In this document: piece after piece, positions 1-11,464 of the stretch
Numbering within the stretch: the stretch's first letter is position 1
Layout of the letters: each line of letters begins with the position of its first letter
Source: Girardinichthys multiradiatus
Lineage: Eukaryota; Chordata; Actinopteri; Cyprinodontiformes; Goodeidae
Length of the DNA: 64,000 bases
Reading direction: 5' to 3'
Assembly (NCBI RefSeq): GCF_021462225.1
Contig: NC_061815.1
Location: 46,349,986 to 46,413,985, forward strand
Program-made: the position numbers and the translations under genes
The notes under the pieces: model-generated
Seen by the model: only the letters and a program-made list of their open reading frames with translations
Told to the model about the DNA's origin: nothing
The model's database searches: none

Positions 1-325
1 ATTTTAATTGTGTTAGACTGTTTTGTGTGAAGTTTACATTCATACCTGATTCATTCATTTTGATACTATCAGTAAAATGTGGCCCAACAGTTCATATATT
101 TATCCATCAATATTAGACATAGTTTGGTTTGGATTAACACCACCTCAGTATTGACATTTGCTACAATCCTGGCAAGTTCATTGTACCCCCAGTACAATGA
201 CAATTAAGACTATTCTATTTATTTTAGAAGGATTTTTTTTTTTTTTTTACCAATTTATTGGGGATTGGTAATGAAATAATCTTAAAATTGCAAATACATT
301 TTTATTAGTTTTTGATAATATTGGA

Positions 326-590
326 TTATCTACAAATTGGCTGTGGGTTCAGTTCCCTGTCTTGACAGTGTGCAGGAAAGACATACCAATCCCCACTGCT
401 GTAAACCTCTTCATTGTTCCCCCGCAGCTTTCTCAGATGTGAAGTGAACCATGGTTTATATGTGCGAAAGTTCTTGGTCTGCACACACTTGTCCTCACAA
501 AAACTGATGTAGGAAGAGACAGTTTCAGTAAGTTTATTCAGGTCAGTGGCTGAAGCTTCAAAACCAACCTCCAATCTGTGCAGTGTTGTG
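326..590 (-). pseudogene. LINE polyprotein fragment (linker between endonuclease and reverse transcriptase)
   Basis: An open frame of 82 codons on the minus strand contains SSYISFCEDKC followed by KPWFTSHLRKLR. This pattern is typical of the segment between endonuclease and reverse transcriptase in several fish LINE polyproteins. No endonuclease or RT motifs lie beside it, so it is a short relic. The start codon has no meaning here, because the frame is a slice of a longer ancestral protein. The last ~20 residues, after GDWYVFPAHC, no longer resemble the family. Assignment rests on motif recall, not on an alignment. Confidence 0.5.
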
Positions 591-599
591 TGAAAACAA

Positions 600-3432
600 A
601 CTCTTAGATGGGGTCTTCGTAGTTAACAATACTTAACTATTTGTTTCCTTCTGTTTTAAAATTGTTTTTTCTTTTTTCCTCTAAGCATGTAGGAATAAAT
701 GAGTAAAACGTGTTTTTGGATGAACAGCTTGCATAATGTCCACAAGTTTTGCAACAGGTTATAAAAAATATACATTTTATGAAATATTAAGTATGATTAT
801 TGTTTAAATACTTGCATGACTGTTGAAGTTGTCACAGTTCTTCAAACACAGGTTATTTTCAGTACATACCGGCAGGCTCTTTCATGAGATCAGCGGATGT
901 TACTCTGGGCTGAGTGTAAATATCGATGCAGGAGGTGGTGCAGAGCGTGTGAGATTGTTCAGATATGATTCATTGTATACATAGAAGAAATGGGAATTCT
1001 TCATTTAAAAGTCAATGCCAAAGCCCAGACATACTCTGGGGAATTTAAAACCACCTGTCAAACTTGTAATGGAATCTCTCAGGGGTTCCAGGGAAAACAA
1101 TCAGTAGTTTCTCTCCTTTGCTTAAAAAAATAAAACACTGAAGACTTGCAAGATTTACAGAAACATGAGCACATGCTTTTTCAGTTTTGTAGATTTAGAT
1201 ATCCTGGCAAATGTCATTACTGCACCCCCCAAATATTGTAGATTATATGTTGTGCACATGGGATCATGAAGGACATGAAATCTTTTACATACTTTGTTCC
1301 TCCCATAGTTCTGTTTGATTTCAGTTTCAGTCATCTGCAGGATGTCTCAAGGCTAGCTTTTAGCTTTTCAACAGTTTTTTTTTTTTTTTTTTAAGTCTGG
1401 GTTACATCTATCCATCTATGCACAATCTTACCTGTTTGGGCAGACAGAAATTTTTAAAGCCTCATAGTATTTTTAGTTTTTAAACTGATCTTAGCACAAC
1501 TTCAGGATATGTTAATACTGGCGTCTCACTACCCTCCTGATGTATATATGGTCTGTATAAAGTCATTTTTCTTAAATGAAAGGATCGATTTTTGAGAAGA
1601 AAAAGTTAAAACGTTGAGATCGTCAAGGTCAAAATTCAGCTGCTGGCTGAAAATATCTCTAAAATGCTAATTCTGTTATTTGTAAATGTTTGAGAGCTAT
1701 CAAAACTGTAAAGACCAAAGTTGGGGGATAGTAAATTAATGATGGCCATGTTGGTCAGTATAAAGCAGCGGGGGTAATTCTTCAACATATGTTTTAATAT
1801 ACAAACCAAAACAGTGAATGTCAAGGGCCCTCATAAAGGGAAGTTTGGAGGTCTTTTTAGTTCATCATTATGAATTTGTCAGACACTTTGATGGATGGCA
1901 GAGTTAATTTCTTTTAAAGTTCATATGTTTGTGTCTCCGACACAGCATCCCACAGGAATTTTTCACTTCATACCGGGATGTTGTAAAGAAGCTGATTGGT
2001 TGCTCTGGCAGATATGTTTATCCACCTCGTTTGGCCTAAATTCAAAGGCAGTAGAAAAGTGTGACAGCTGTGGTTGCTTACACTCCCTACATTGGGGTGA
2101 AGCATGACAAATTAAAAAAGCTCCAGTACCTGCTTTTAGTGGTATGTATGCTGTGTAATGTTTCTATGACGTTTCCATTTTAAAAATGTTATAGGTATAA
2201 TAAATTCTGTAAACACAATAAGCTAAAAACTTTAGATTCTGACTTTTACCATCTTTTATATTTGGTACAAAAAACTGGGGCCAAGTCTGAACATACTTGT
2301 ATACACAACTGATCCATCAACCTGATCCTATATTTGCATTAACATCTAACAAATTCTATAGAAGTTAAAAAATGTTTGGAATGCCTTCAAAGCTTGAAAT
2401 GTGCAGGGAACCTGAAAGCATCAGAAAGCTCAGGCAGTCAACAGAAGTCATAAAGTCAAAAAAGTAAAGTTTGAGTGCACCCTGTTGGTCCAGAACATCA
2501 CAGTGACATGCTGCTGTGCTGGTGGAACCTCCTAACCTCCTGTGAATAGCATGTGGGCTCAGAAGTCTGCCGCAACACTGCCATTGTTGTCAAACTTGGT
2601 GTCACTCCAGCAGAACAAGGAAGCTGGGTCACCAAGCTGCTGTCAGTTATCTCCCTCTATTGAAGACAGATGAGCAGGCACTTGAGGCCTGAGATTGCTA
2701 AAAAGCTGCAGGCTTACTTTTTGCTTGTGAATGTTGGTTAAAATCTATAAATTGTTACAAAGATTTTAGAGGTGAACTACAGATACTGTGGATGTAAATG
2801 CTAATAACCACGAGGCTGAATATAAGACAGAATAAATAAAGTTCAGTGTTTGTGTAAATATGTGACTAATGATGCAGATTTATTTTATTTGTTTATGCCC
2901 CACCGCAGCTGTTTATTTGACGCATTGTCACTAGGCATGTTCTCACAAAGTCCTTTTTGTTTAATTCATGTCATGCAAAGGTCCGACTTGTTCTCACGCA
3001 ACATAATGAAAAATTGAAAATGCACTACACTAGATGTGTAAAGTGAATATTCACACTCATATACTTGAGCTGCATCTGTGTTTGTACAAGAGCTGCTGAA
3101 AACCTTCTCTCCATTACATCAGTTACTTGATTTAAACACTCCTAATTAATCCAAAGCCCTCACTTTAATTGCCTTAATATATTGCCTCTTTTGTCCTTAT
3201 CTAGATTTTCTCATGATGTCTCTTTCTCTTATAATGGATGCAAAAGGCGATGCTATCTCATTACTGAGTGTGGGGCACGTATTGATAGCTTTAGTGTAAA
3301 CCAGCGACAGCTTTGTGGTTCTCATTGTCTACACTAATTACAGCAGGCTTGATGAATTGCCTCAGCCAAATGGTATTGAACCTTCAAATTATTGTAAAGG
3401 AGTGCTCACCATTCTTGTTTGGTTTTTGACAG
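600..3432. other. Upstream/5' intronic DNA of the follistatin-like gene, no gene seen
   Basis: AT-rich sequence with short poly-T runs (for example near 1376-1393) and no reading frame that resembles a protein. A splice-acceptor-like tract (pyrimidine-rich, ending gacag at 3428-3432) closes the stretch just before the start-codon exon. This suggests that a non-coding first exon and the promoter lie further left, possibly outside the window. I saw no CpG-rich promoter. Confidence 0.5.
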
Positions 3433-3442
3433 GAAAAGACCA

Positions 3443-3574
3443 ATGAAGACGTCCGGATGGTGGTTGGTTACCATTTTACTGGTGGGGATCTCTGGGCTTG
3501 GCACCACTGGGAGATCCGACAAAGGGGTTTTCGGGTCACAGCTCTATCGACCAGTTGTAAAATTCCGACACAAG
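3443..3574 (+). CDS. fstl5: Follistatin-related protein 5, first coding exon (start codon and signal peptide)
   Basis: Encodes residues 1-44. The start chosen is the ATG at 3443, eight codons inside a longer open frame, because it is followed at once by a signal peptide: MKTSGWW, then a hydrophobic core LVTILLVGISGLG. Residues 31-44 (GSQLYRPVVKFRHK) match the conserved N-terminal block of FSTL5, which ends in L-R-H-K in human. The exon is bounded by an AG acceptor at 3431-3432 and a GT donor at 3575-3576 and ends in phase 0. The product is a secreted glycoprotein with follistatin/Kazal, EF-hand and Ig-like domains, expressed mainly in neural tissue. Its precise biochemical role is unsettled. 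The paralogue fstl4 is the main alternative, but the cysteine-module text downstream favours fstl5. Confidence 0.85.
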
Positions 3575-4456
3575 GTATTGATCGCCTTCTTTTTCCATTT
3601 GCTGTCCATTATTAGTCTTTTTAGCTTTTGCCAAGTACAGAGCTAATTACAGAGGGAATTTATTAATGCAGCTCATGTTTTCTTTCTTTAATCCACGCTA
3701 AGTTTATAATAAAAATAATGAAAGATCATTATTGCCTCCCCTGTGCAAGAAGACAGTTTTTCCAAAGACATTATCAGATTAATATGAATCCCACATCAAA
3801 AAAGATAATTTCTTTTAGCTGAACGTCTTAAGTAAAAGATGTAATTGAATTCTTACTGACCAAGTGATAAAGTGCAACTCCAACAGGCAAAACCTGTGGG
3901 TATTATTAATTTCTCCCACCACATTTCAAAGCACAAGTCTTTATTTTAGCCCTACAAACTAGCTCTGCTGTTGTTGGTTTTTTTTTAACAGATCAGTGTC
4001 TACGTTCATCAGAAAACAGACAAAATGAAGACTTAAACAGTTGGTTTGGATTGGTGTCCTTCAGTTTACATTTATTATAAGACTCTTTTGCAATTCTGTT
4101 CACTGATAAACATTTCAGCCATCCAGTGCATGACATCCAGGACGTCTCAGAGTGCAGACATGGCAAAGTAAAAAGTTGCATGTTTGCCTTTATTTTTAAG
4201 CCTGCCTGAAACAGCCAGAAAAAATATTGCATTTATTTTAGTTGAGGCTGGGAAGGTGGTAAAGTGGCTTGGAGATGAAAGGCAGCAGCAGTGGTTTAAA
4301 AAGGTTGGTGCCTGAGAGGAAGTAAATATAATGGGGTCTCAGAGGGAACAGATGGTGGGAATGTCACTGGGCTATATTGGACTTTACTAAAGAGCTGAAA
4401 GGGATGAAACTCTGTTAGAGACAAAATGGTCAGACACTTGCTGACCTTTTTTAAAA

Positions 4457-4460
<4 letters not shown>

Positions 4461-4547
<87 letters not shown>
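4461..4547. repeat. (AT)n microsatellite, about 43 units
   Basis: An uninterrupted run of 87 bases of alternating A and T. It is long enough to be length-polymorphic and to extrude a cruciform. Frames crossing it read as Tyr-Ile repeats and are not genes. Confidence 0.98.
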
Positions 4548-4550
<3 letters not shown>

Positions 4551-5079
4551 ATTTCCCTGAAGGTGTTTTGCACTGTCCTTTGAGATTAATTCATGCCATG
4601 GTAGACCTGGTGAAGAAGGCACAATGTTTCACTCTAGAGTTACAAAAAACTTTAAAATATCCTCAAACCCTCCCACAGAGACACAAGATGTTAGCTGTAG
4701 CATATTCTGAAAATTACATGACCAGATTTTAGTACAGGACAGTGATGCATTCTGAATAAGATTCCTCAAAAACTAAAGGGCATCAATGCACTGAATGTGC
4801 AGGAAGCAGCATTCATATGTCTTTCCTTATTTACCATGGTCTAAATATAACCTGGGCAGATTATTTTCATACTGATAGCTGACATTTAGCATTCAGCTCT
4901 TTTACCAAATGCTTAAGTTTTCTGAAAGAAATGCTATCATCCGGGCAAATTACTGTATTGTTTTAGAATTAGTCTGATACTGATTGCACTCAATCTTTAG
5001 TAGAATTGCCATCTAACACATGTCACTGATATCTGGAAAAACAACATTCAATTTAATGTATTCACACTAAGAACCAACT

Positions 5080-5395
5080 TTAAACTATGTGCAATCGCAT
5101 TAAAGTTCTTCGACAGCTTTCTTTAAAGTAGAGACAACTGAGTAAAGTTTAGTGTCATCTGCATAAAGGTGCACATTAGTTGTAGAAAAAATATTTTCAG
5201 TGTTATTATTGAAAATGGAAAATAAAACGGGGCCCCAATTTAAACCATTAAAGAAGTCCATTTGAAATCTTCAGAAACCTGGACTAAGATCTGTCTGTAA
5301 AAACAATGTTCTGTCTCAAAGATAACTTGCAAACATTTAAGTCCCATCAATAAAACAAATTGCGGAGTCTGTTCAACAGTAGCTTATGAGTTGAA
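5080..5395 (-). pseudogene. Degenerate LINE reverse transcriptase fragment
   Basis: Minus-strand conceptual translation gives the RT palm motif LYADDTKLYSVVSTLKKA near 5110-5190. Upstream of it are the relics GPVLFSIFNNN and, further on, VFDSTHKLL (an AFDTVDH-like block). The order is right for an RT domain, but stops and indels interrupt it throughout. The YADDT motif and the GPVLF block point to the CR1/L2/Rex1-type LINE group. It is old and inactive. Confidence 0.6.
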
Positions 5396-6470
5396 TCAAA
5401 AACAGGGAAGCACAATGCTACTTTCTGTAACTGGAACTAAACCCGATGTAAAAGAATAACTCTGCCCCCAGGCAAATTTTGAAAAATGCCACCAAAGTGG
5501 CGGTGCCAAGTGTGGGGATGAGCAGTTTTGGGTTTTATGAGGAAGTTTTTGTCTCGGCCATGGCAATAACAAGGACAAGTAAAGCACAAAACAGCAGACT
5601 TCTGACCACGGTGAAATTAGTTTTAGGTTGGATATTACTGCTCCACGGATTCACCAGCATCTTCCTCCTCTTTGATGCGATGGATGCAGTCTGATTACAG
5701 GCAGCTGCTCCCTGCCTGCTCCCTCCTCCTGCAGACGCTGGTTTGCTTAAGGACTGTCAATACATTTTCGAAGCAAACACTGTTTGCTGGTGGTATTGTT
5801 TTTCTCTTTAACCAGCATCGCTGCTGTCACAACGCTGGACAGATTTCCACTTAAGATGTTATTGTCAACCAGATTTCAGATTCAAGGATCTTGGTAATAT
5901 TAAAAAGTTTAAAATTAGGGTGGCGGTTTATTAAAACCCGAGGGATCCCCATCCGTTAACATGTTAAGAATGACATTAATATTGAGACTTAAAAATTTGT
6001 GATGTCAAAATGAGGCTTTTTGAAGCATATAATCAATTTGAACCATTGTCATTCAATTCCCTTGGGTGACATCTACTGGCAGTAGTGATTGTTGCACCAA
6101 ATGAAGCCCCGCAAATGTGATGCACCTCTTGTGTAAATTATAGCACTTATGTATGTATATATTTGTGTTGTACATATGTGTTTTTAGTAACTCATTAAAG
6201 ATTCTGAGTAAATAACTCATGAAAAAATTATAATTTAAAAACAATGTGAACTGTAGGGGATTACAAATGAAAAATAGCCATTAGGCTAATTATGGATTTC
6301 TTAACTTGAATTGTCATTTGTTTTATGAAAATCCACTGTCCCATTTTAAATAACTTCATTTTAAATAAATGAAGTGAAAATGTTTGATTTGTTATTCATA
6401 TTTTCTTTGGGAGTGTGCTTGGTGTACTGAGTGTTTTTGGACATTGTGCTTGGTGTAATAAAGAGGGTGC
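5396..6470. other. Intronic stretch, no feature assigned
   Basis: A somewhat GC-richer patch at about 5480-5860 could be an unrecognised repeat. The remainder is AT-rich. No coding similarity was seen in either strand. Confidence 0.4.
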
Positions 6471-6479
6471 TTGTGTTAT

Positions 6480-6712
6480 TTCAGGTGTTTTTATTCAAGA
6501 AAAGTAATTTCTGCTCAGTAGAAGGGCTCAAACAGTGAGACAATTTCTCCAGCTTTGGAAAATACTCTTTCACAGGGAACAGAGGAGGCTGGTGTGACAA
6601 GGAACTGTTTGGCTGGGTGGTTTAGGTTTGGATACAGAGAAAGGCTGGGAGTCCTTCACTATGAAGTCCACAAGAGCATCATCAAGCTCTTGCTTCCTGG
6701 ATCCTAAAAAAA
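6480..6712 (-). pseudogene. hAT (Ac/ZBED-like) transposase remnant, internally deleted
   Basis: On the minus strand, LDDALVDFIVKDSQPFSV (about 6640-6690) matches the segment that follows the BED finger in hAT transposases. Immediately after it, in another frame, TPASSVPCERVFSKAGEIVS (about 6530-6600) matches the C-terminal hAT dimerisation block. The several hundred residues that normally separate these blocks are missing, so this is an internally deleted copy. A splice-acceptor-like T-rich tract ending in AG sits just upstream of the first block. The LINE at 6752-10078 lies directly to its right and may have split the original hAT element. Confidence 0.65.
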
Positions 6713-6781
6713 AGAAAAGTAACTTCAATATAACTAACAAACATTTAACTGTCGTTCGTTCGTTCGTTCGTCGTCTTCCGC

Positions 6782-8640
6782 TTATCCAGGACTGGGTCGC
6801 GGGGGCAGCAGACTCAGCAGAGACGCCCAGACGTCCCTCTCTCCAGACACCTCCTCCAGCTCCTCCAGGGGGAGCCCAAGGCGTTCCCAGGCCAGCCGAG
6901 AGACATAGTCCCTCCAGCGTGTCCTGGGCCGTCCCCTGGGCCTCCTCCCGGTGGGACGTGCCTGGAACACCTCCCGAAGAAGGCGTCCAGGAGGCATCCG
7001 GTATAGATGCCCGAGCCACCTCAACTGGCTCCTCTCAATGTGGAGGAGCAGCGGCTCTACTCCGAGCCCCTCCCGGATGGCCGAGCTCCTCACCCTATCT
7101 CTAAGGGAGTGCCCGGCCACCCTACGGAGGAAGCTCATTTCAGCTGCTTGTATCCGTGATCTCGTTCTTTCGGTCATGACCCAAAGTTAATGGCCATAGG
7201 TGAGGGTAGGAACGTAGACCGACCAGTAAATTGAGAGCTTTGCTTTTCGGCTCAGCTCTCTCTTCACCACAATGGACCGGCACAGCGCCCCCATTACTGT
7301 GGCAGCTGCACCGATCTGTCTGTCGATCTCCCGCTCCATTCTTCCCTCACTCGTGAACAAGACCCCGAGATACTTAAACTCCTCCACTTGAGGCAGGAAC
7401 TCCCCTCCAACCTGAAGAGGACAAGCCACCCTTTTCCGGTCGAGTACCATGGCCTCGGACTTGGAGGAGCTGATCCTCATCCCAGCCGCTTCACACTCGG
7501 CTGCGAACCGCCACAGCGCATGCTGTAGGTCTTGGCTAGAGGGGGCCAGCAGGACCACGTCATCCTCAAAAAGAAGAGACGAAATCCACTGGTCCCCAAA
7601 CCAGACCCCCTCCGGCCCTTGGCTGCGTCTAGAAATCCTGTCCATAAAAGTTATGAACAGGACCGGCGACAAAGGGCAGCCCTGCCGGAGTCCAACATGC
7701 ACTGGGAACAGGTCCAACTTAGTGCCGGCAATGCGGACCAAACTCCTGCTCCGCTCGTACAGGGACCGGATGGCCCCTAATAAAGGGCCCCCAATTCCAT
7801 ACTCCCGGAGCACCCCCCACAGGGCATCACGAGGGACACAGTCGAATGCCTTCTCCAGGTCCACAAAACACATGTGAACCGGTTGGGCAAACTCCCATGA
7901 ACCCTCGAGCACCCTGTAGAGGGTATAGAGCTGGTCCAGTGTTCCACGGCTGGGACGAAAACCACACTGTTCCTCCTGAAGCCGAGGTTCGACTATCGGT
8001 CGGACTCTCCTCTCCAATACCCTGGCGTAGGCCTTACCAGGGAGGCTGAGGAGTGTGATCCCCCTGTAGTTGGAACACACCCTCCGGTCCCCCTTCTTAT
8101 AAAGGGGGACCACCACCCCCGTCTGCCAGTCCAGAGGCACTGTCCCCGACCGCCATGCAATGTTGAAGATGCGTGTCAACCATGACAGCCCCACAACATC
8201 CAGACACTCAAGGTACTCAGGGCGGATCTCATCCACCCCCGAAGCCTTGCCACCGCGGAGCTTTTTAACCACCTCGGTGACTTCAGCCTGGGTGATGAAA
8301 GAGACCAACCCCGAGTCCCCAGCCTCTGTTTCCACCACGGAATGCGTGATGGCAGGATTGAGGAAATCCTCCAAGTACTCCTTCCACCGCCCGATAATGT
8401 CCTCAGTCTAGGTCAGCAGTCTCCCGCCCCCACTATAAACAGTGTTGGCGAAGCACTGCTTCCCCCTCCTGAGGCGCCGGACGGTTTGCCAGAATCGCTT
8501 CGAAGCCAACCGGTAGTCCTTCTCCATGGCCTCACCGAACTCTTCCCAGGCCCGAGTTTTTGCCTCTGCCACAGCCCGGGCCGCAGCACGCTTGGCCTCA
8601 TGGTACCCGTTAGCCGCCTCAGGAATCCCCTCCTTGAACC
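6782..8640 (-). pseudogene. LINE copy A: reverse transcriptase half
   Basis: One continuous minus-strand frame carries the RT domain. It starts in the linker (FKEGIPEAANGYHEAK), then shows KLRGGKASGVDEI, the palm block CFVDLEKAFD, the thumb-proximal GLRQGCPLSPVLF and the catalytic box LLFEDDVVLL. The C-terminal block GRPRTRWRDYVSRLAWERLG is near 6850-6930. Two nonsense codons interrupt it: TAG near 8409 in the linker, and TAA at 7187-7189 where the family has Glu (YGHELW). The catalytic box reads F-E-D-D where A is usual before DD. No frameshifts were seen, so decay is slight and the insertion is fairly young. Confidence 0.85.
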
Positions 8641-10078
8641 GTCACCTTAACGTGGTGGAGGGGTTTGAGTGCTCAAATGATCCTAGAGGCTATGTTGTCT
8701 GGGGCCTAAATGCCCCTGGTAGGGTCTCCCATGGCAAACAGGTTCTAGGTGATGGGTCAGACAAAGAATGGTTGAAGAACCCCTCATGAAGAACACAATA
8801 TCGAGGCACGTGACGTCGCCCGGTACGGCGGAGCCGGGGTCCCACCCTGGAGCCAGGCCTGGGGTCGGGACTCGTCGGAGAGCGCCTGGTGGCCGGGTTG
8901 CTCCTCGCGGGACCCGGCCGGGCCAAGCCCGAACGAGAGACGCGAGGCCATCCCCCAGTGGGCCCACCACCTGCAGGGGGAACCGTGAGGGACCGGTGCA
9001 AAGAGGATTGGGTGGCGGACGAAGGTGGAGACCTCAACGGCCCGATCCCCGGATGCTTAGGCTGGCTCTAGGGACGTGGAATGTCACCTCGCTGGGGGGG
9101 AAGGAGTCTGAGCTTGTGCGGGAGGTCGAGAGATATCGACTAGAAATAGTCGGGCTCGCCTCCACGCACAGCGTGGGCTCTGGAACCCATCTCCTTGAGA
9201 GGGGTTGGACTCTCTTCTACTCTGGAGTGGCCCACGGGGAGAGGCGGCGGGCTGGTGTGGGTTTGCTTGTTGCCCCCCAGCTCAGCCGTCTCGTGTTGGG
9301 GTTTACCCCAGTGGATGAGAGGGTTGTATCCCTGCGCCTTTGGGTTGGGGAGAGGTCTCTGACTATCATTTCAGCCTACGGGCCGAGTGGTAGTGCTAAG
9401 TACCCTGCCTTCTTGGCGTCCCTGTCAGGGGTGCTGGATAGTGCCCCTCCCGGGGACTCCATTATTCTGCTGGGGGACTTCAACGCCCACGTGGGGAATG
9501 ACAGTGACACCTGGAGAGGCGTGATCGGGAGGAATGGCCTCCCCGATCTGAATCCGAGTGGTGTTTTGTTATTGGACGTCTGTGCTAGTCACGGATTGTC
9601 CATAACGAACACCATGTTCAAACATAAGGGTGTCCATCAGTGCACTTGGCACCAGGACACCCTAGGCAGGAGGTCGATGATCGACTTTGTTGTCGTATCA
9701 TCAGACCTTCGGCCGCATGTTTTGGACACTCGGGTGAAGAGAGGGGCTGAGCTGTCCACTGATCATCACCTGGTGGTGAGTTGGATCCGCTGGAGGAGGA
9801 GAAAGCCGGACAGACTCGGCAGGCCCAAGCGCATAGTGAGGGTCTGCTGGGAACGCCTGGCGGAGCCCTCGGCCAGGGATGTATTCAACTCCCACCTCCG
9901 GGAGAGCTTCGACCAGATCCCGGGGGATGTTGGAGACATAGAGTCCGAGTGGACCATGTTCTCTGCATCTATTGTCGATGCTGCTGCCCATAGCTGTGGC
10001 CGTAAGGTCTGCGGTTCCTGTCGTGGCGGCAATCCCAGAACCCGGTGGTGGACACCGGCAGTAAGGGATGCTGTCATT
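8641..10078 (+). pseudogene. LINE copy A: 5' UTR and APE-type endonuclease half (inverted)
   Basis: The frame is open from 8768 to 10076 (about 436 codons) with no stop. Endonuclease motifs appear in order: [40 protein letters not shown] and [10 protein letters not shown]. They match an apurinic/apyrimidinic-type LINE endonuclease, which nicks target DNA. Past the endonuclease, the linker runs to [11 protein letters not shown] and then stops matching the family, as the element sequence ends at about 10078. The 120 bases before 8768 read as the element's 5' leader. The frame opens in an Arg/Pro/Gly-rich stretch, so the true start codon is uncertain. Confidence 0.85.
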
Positions 10079-10379
10079 CTTTCTAATTCTGCATGTATAT
10101 CTATGTTATGCTGACCTTGATTGGTGGCACGAGGCTGAGTGTTCTCGTGTTTGGCTCTATAATGCCTCAGCATTGATGACATTATTGTTATTATACGTCA
10201 GCAGCTGTGGGCAAAGCAAACACTGCACCTGTAAAACCAAGACAACAACCCGTTACCGCACCTCTTGCATAACATACCATGACTAGAGCACTACTGCATA
10301 GTATTGGCTATAGGCTTTCTAATAAACACTTTGAATGTACATTACCTAATTAGTGTCATAATGTTTTGAACAGATTTGA

Positions 10380-11093
10380 CCCATATGCCGAAAGCAATTC
10401 AGGAGACAGAGTTTAACGGTAAGGAGTTTATTTACAGTATGTTGAAATGTGCAGGAAACTGGAACCGGGATACCAACTGTAAAATAAACAGAACGATAAG
10501 CAAGGGGCCAACTCTGGACCTATACTCTTAAATGATAATTCTGTCTTACTGATTTGAAGGAGAGATCCGCCAGAGAGCGGTGGAGAGACCAGGAAGTTGT
10601 TTACCCATGGGACTGGACACTGTGAATACTGGTGTGCCAGGATGTTAGATGGTCCAAGAGTTTCTGTAGTTGGTGCAATGGAAGAAGGAGGGTGGACAGG
10701 GTTCGCAGAAAGAGATCCACGGAACGAAGGAATCGGGAGACTGCCAGCTGGTTTGATCCAATGAGGTAACAGGAGGCTTGAGTCTTGGTTCATGGAGCTG
10801 GATAGTTTCTTTCCAGAAGACAGTAATCCAGGCAGGGTTTGATGCTGAAGGCAAAGTCAGGTTCATGTAACCTGCAAGGCAACAAAAGGTCAAGGCAAAG
10901 GTAATGTGGCTTGAGCTGTACCACAAAGGGCAACACCCTGGCAGTGAGTTGCTGGCAGCCTCCTCCTTAAATACTCCTCAGCAGATCATCAAGAAGATAG
11001 AGAACACCTGTCACCTCTCCTCCGGTTTCAACGCCATCTAGAGGCTAAGAACAGCAACAGTACCAAACAGACAGACATGGCACAGATCCTGAC
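10380..11093 (-). repeat. Unclassified interspersed repeat, TG-start on the minus strand
   Basis: A GC-richer block with sharp edges. Read on the minus strand it opens TGTCAGGATCTGTGCC, then has a 'taaggaggaggctg' promoter-proximal-looking segment. This opening resembles the block at 60395 (TGTCATGATCTGCATG). Open frames on the minus strand (Ser/Pro-rich) do not resemble a known protein. It could be an LTR or a non-autonomous retroelement. I recognise the style from fish genomes but cannot name the family. Confidence 0.45.
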
Positions 11094-11228
11094 AATTAGG
11101 TGGCACCTAATCAAAATATTCCCGCACTTGGGAACGCTTCCTAGATGGTTGCTCCATGACAGAATAATCCACCAAAACTCAGAAAACCCAAAAACGAGAG
11201 CTGTTCGTAACGTATAATACGTGTAGAA

Positions 11229-11464
11229 CAGTGATGTGAACCAGGGCTTGAGCCATCTTAAATACACTGAATTGCGCCAAATGTTTGAAACTCCGCCAGT
11301 CAACTCGAAGCAGTCAGCTGATTCGGTCTGAATGAAGCAGTGAAGTGGTTCACACGTCATCGTTGACGTCACATGAAGCAAGCTCCGGCCCACTGCTTCA
11401 TCATAACTACCCTGTCGAGTTTGAAGCGTGCTTTGAAGCCTCGGTGTAAGGGGTTACATCACTA
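11229..11464. mobile_element. Short hAT-like MITE
   Basis: About 236 bp bounded by imperfect inverted repeats: cagtgatgtgaacc on the left, and tagtgatgtaacc as the reverse complement of the right end. The interior has no coding capacity and contains repeated gaagca/tgcttc words that could pair. The CAGTG-type terminus fits hAT elements. I could not see a clear 8-bp target duplication, so the exact ends are approximate. Confidence 0.5.

Larger units (their letters stand above)
6749..10078 (-). mobile_element. Near-complete LINE with 5' inversion (twin-primed insertion), copy A
   Basis: The reverse transcriptase half reads on the minus strand (6752-8640) and the endonuclease half reads on the plus strand (8641-10078). 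The RT half ends in a short tetranucleotide tail (cgtt repeats at 6752-6770), the 3' terminus usual for this family. The inverted half starts at the central junction with the element's own 5' end and stops at AVRDAV. The RT half resumes only about ten residues later in the ancestral protein. This is the arrangement expected from twin priming during target-primed reverse transcription. The pentamer ctgtc occurs at both outer boundaries (6749-6753 and 10071-10075). The clade is uncertain; the C-terminal GRPRTRWRDYV block resembles RTE/BovB-like LINEs. Confidence 0.85.

Noticed and set aside
4296..4622. A 108-codon minus-strand frame rich in Tyr-Ile
   Set aside because: It exists only because it crosses the (AT)n microsatellite; the sequence on both sides has no protein character.
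6628..7104. A 158-codon plus-strand Ser/Pro-rich frame
   Set aside because: It is the antisense shadow of the LINE copy A C-terminal region joined to hAT remnant sequence.
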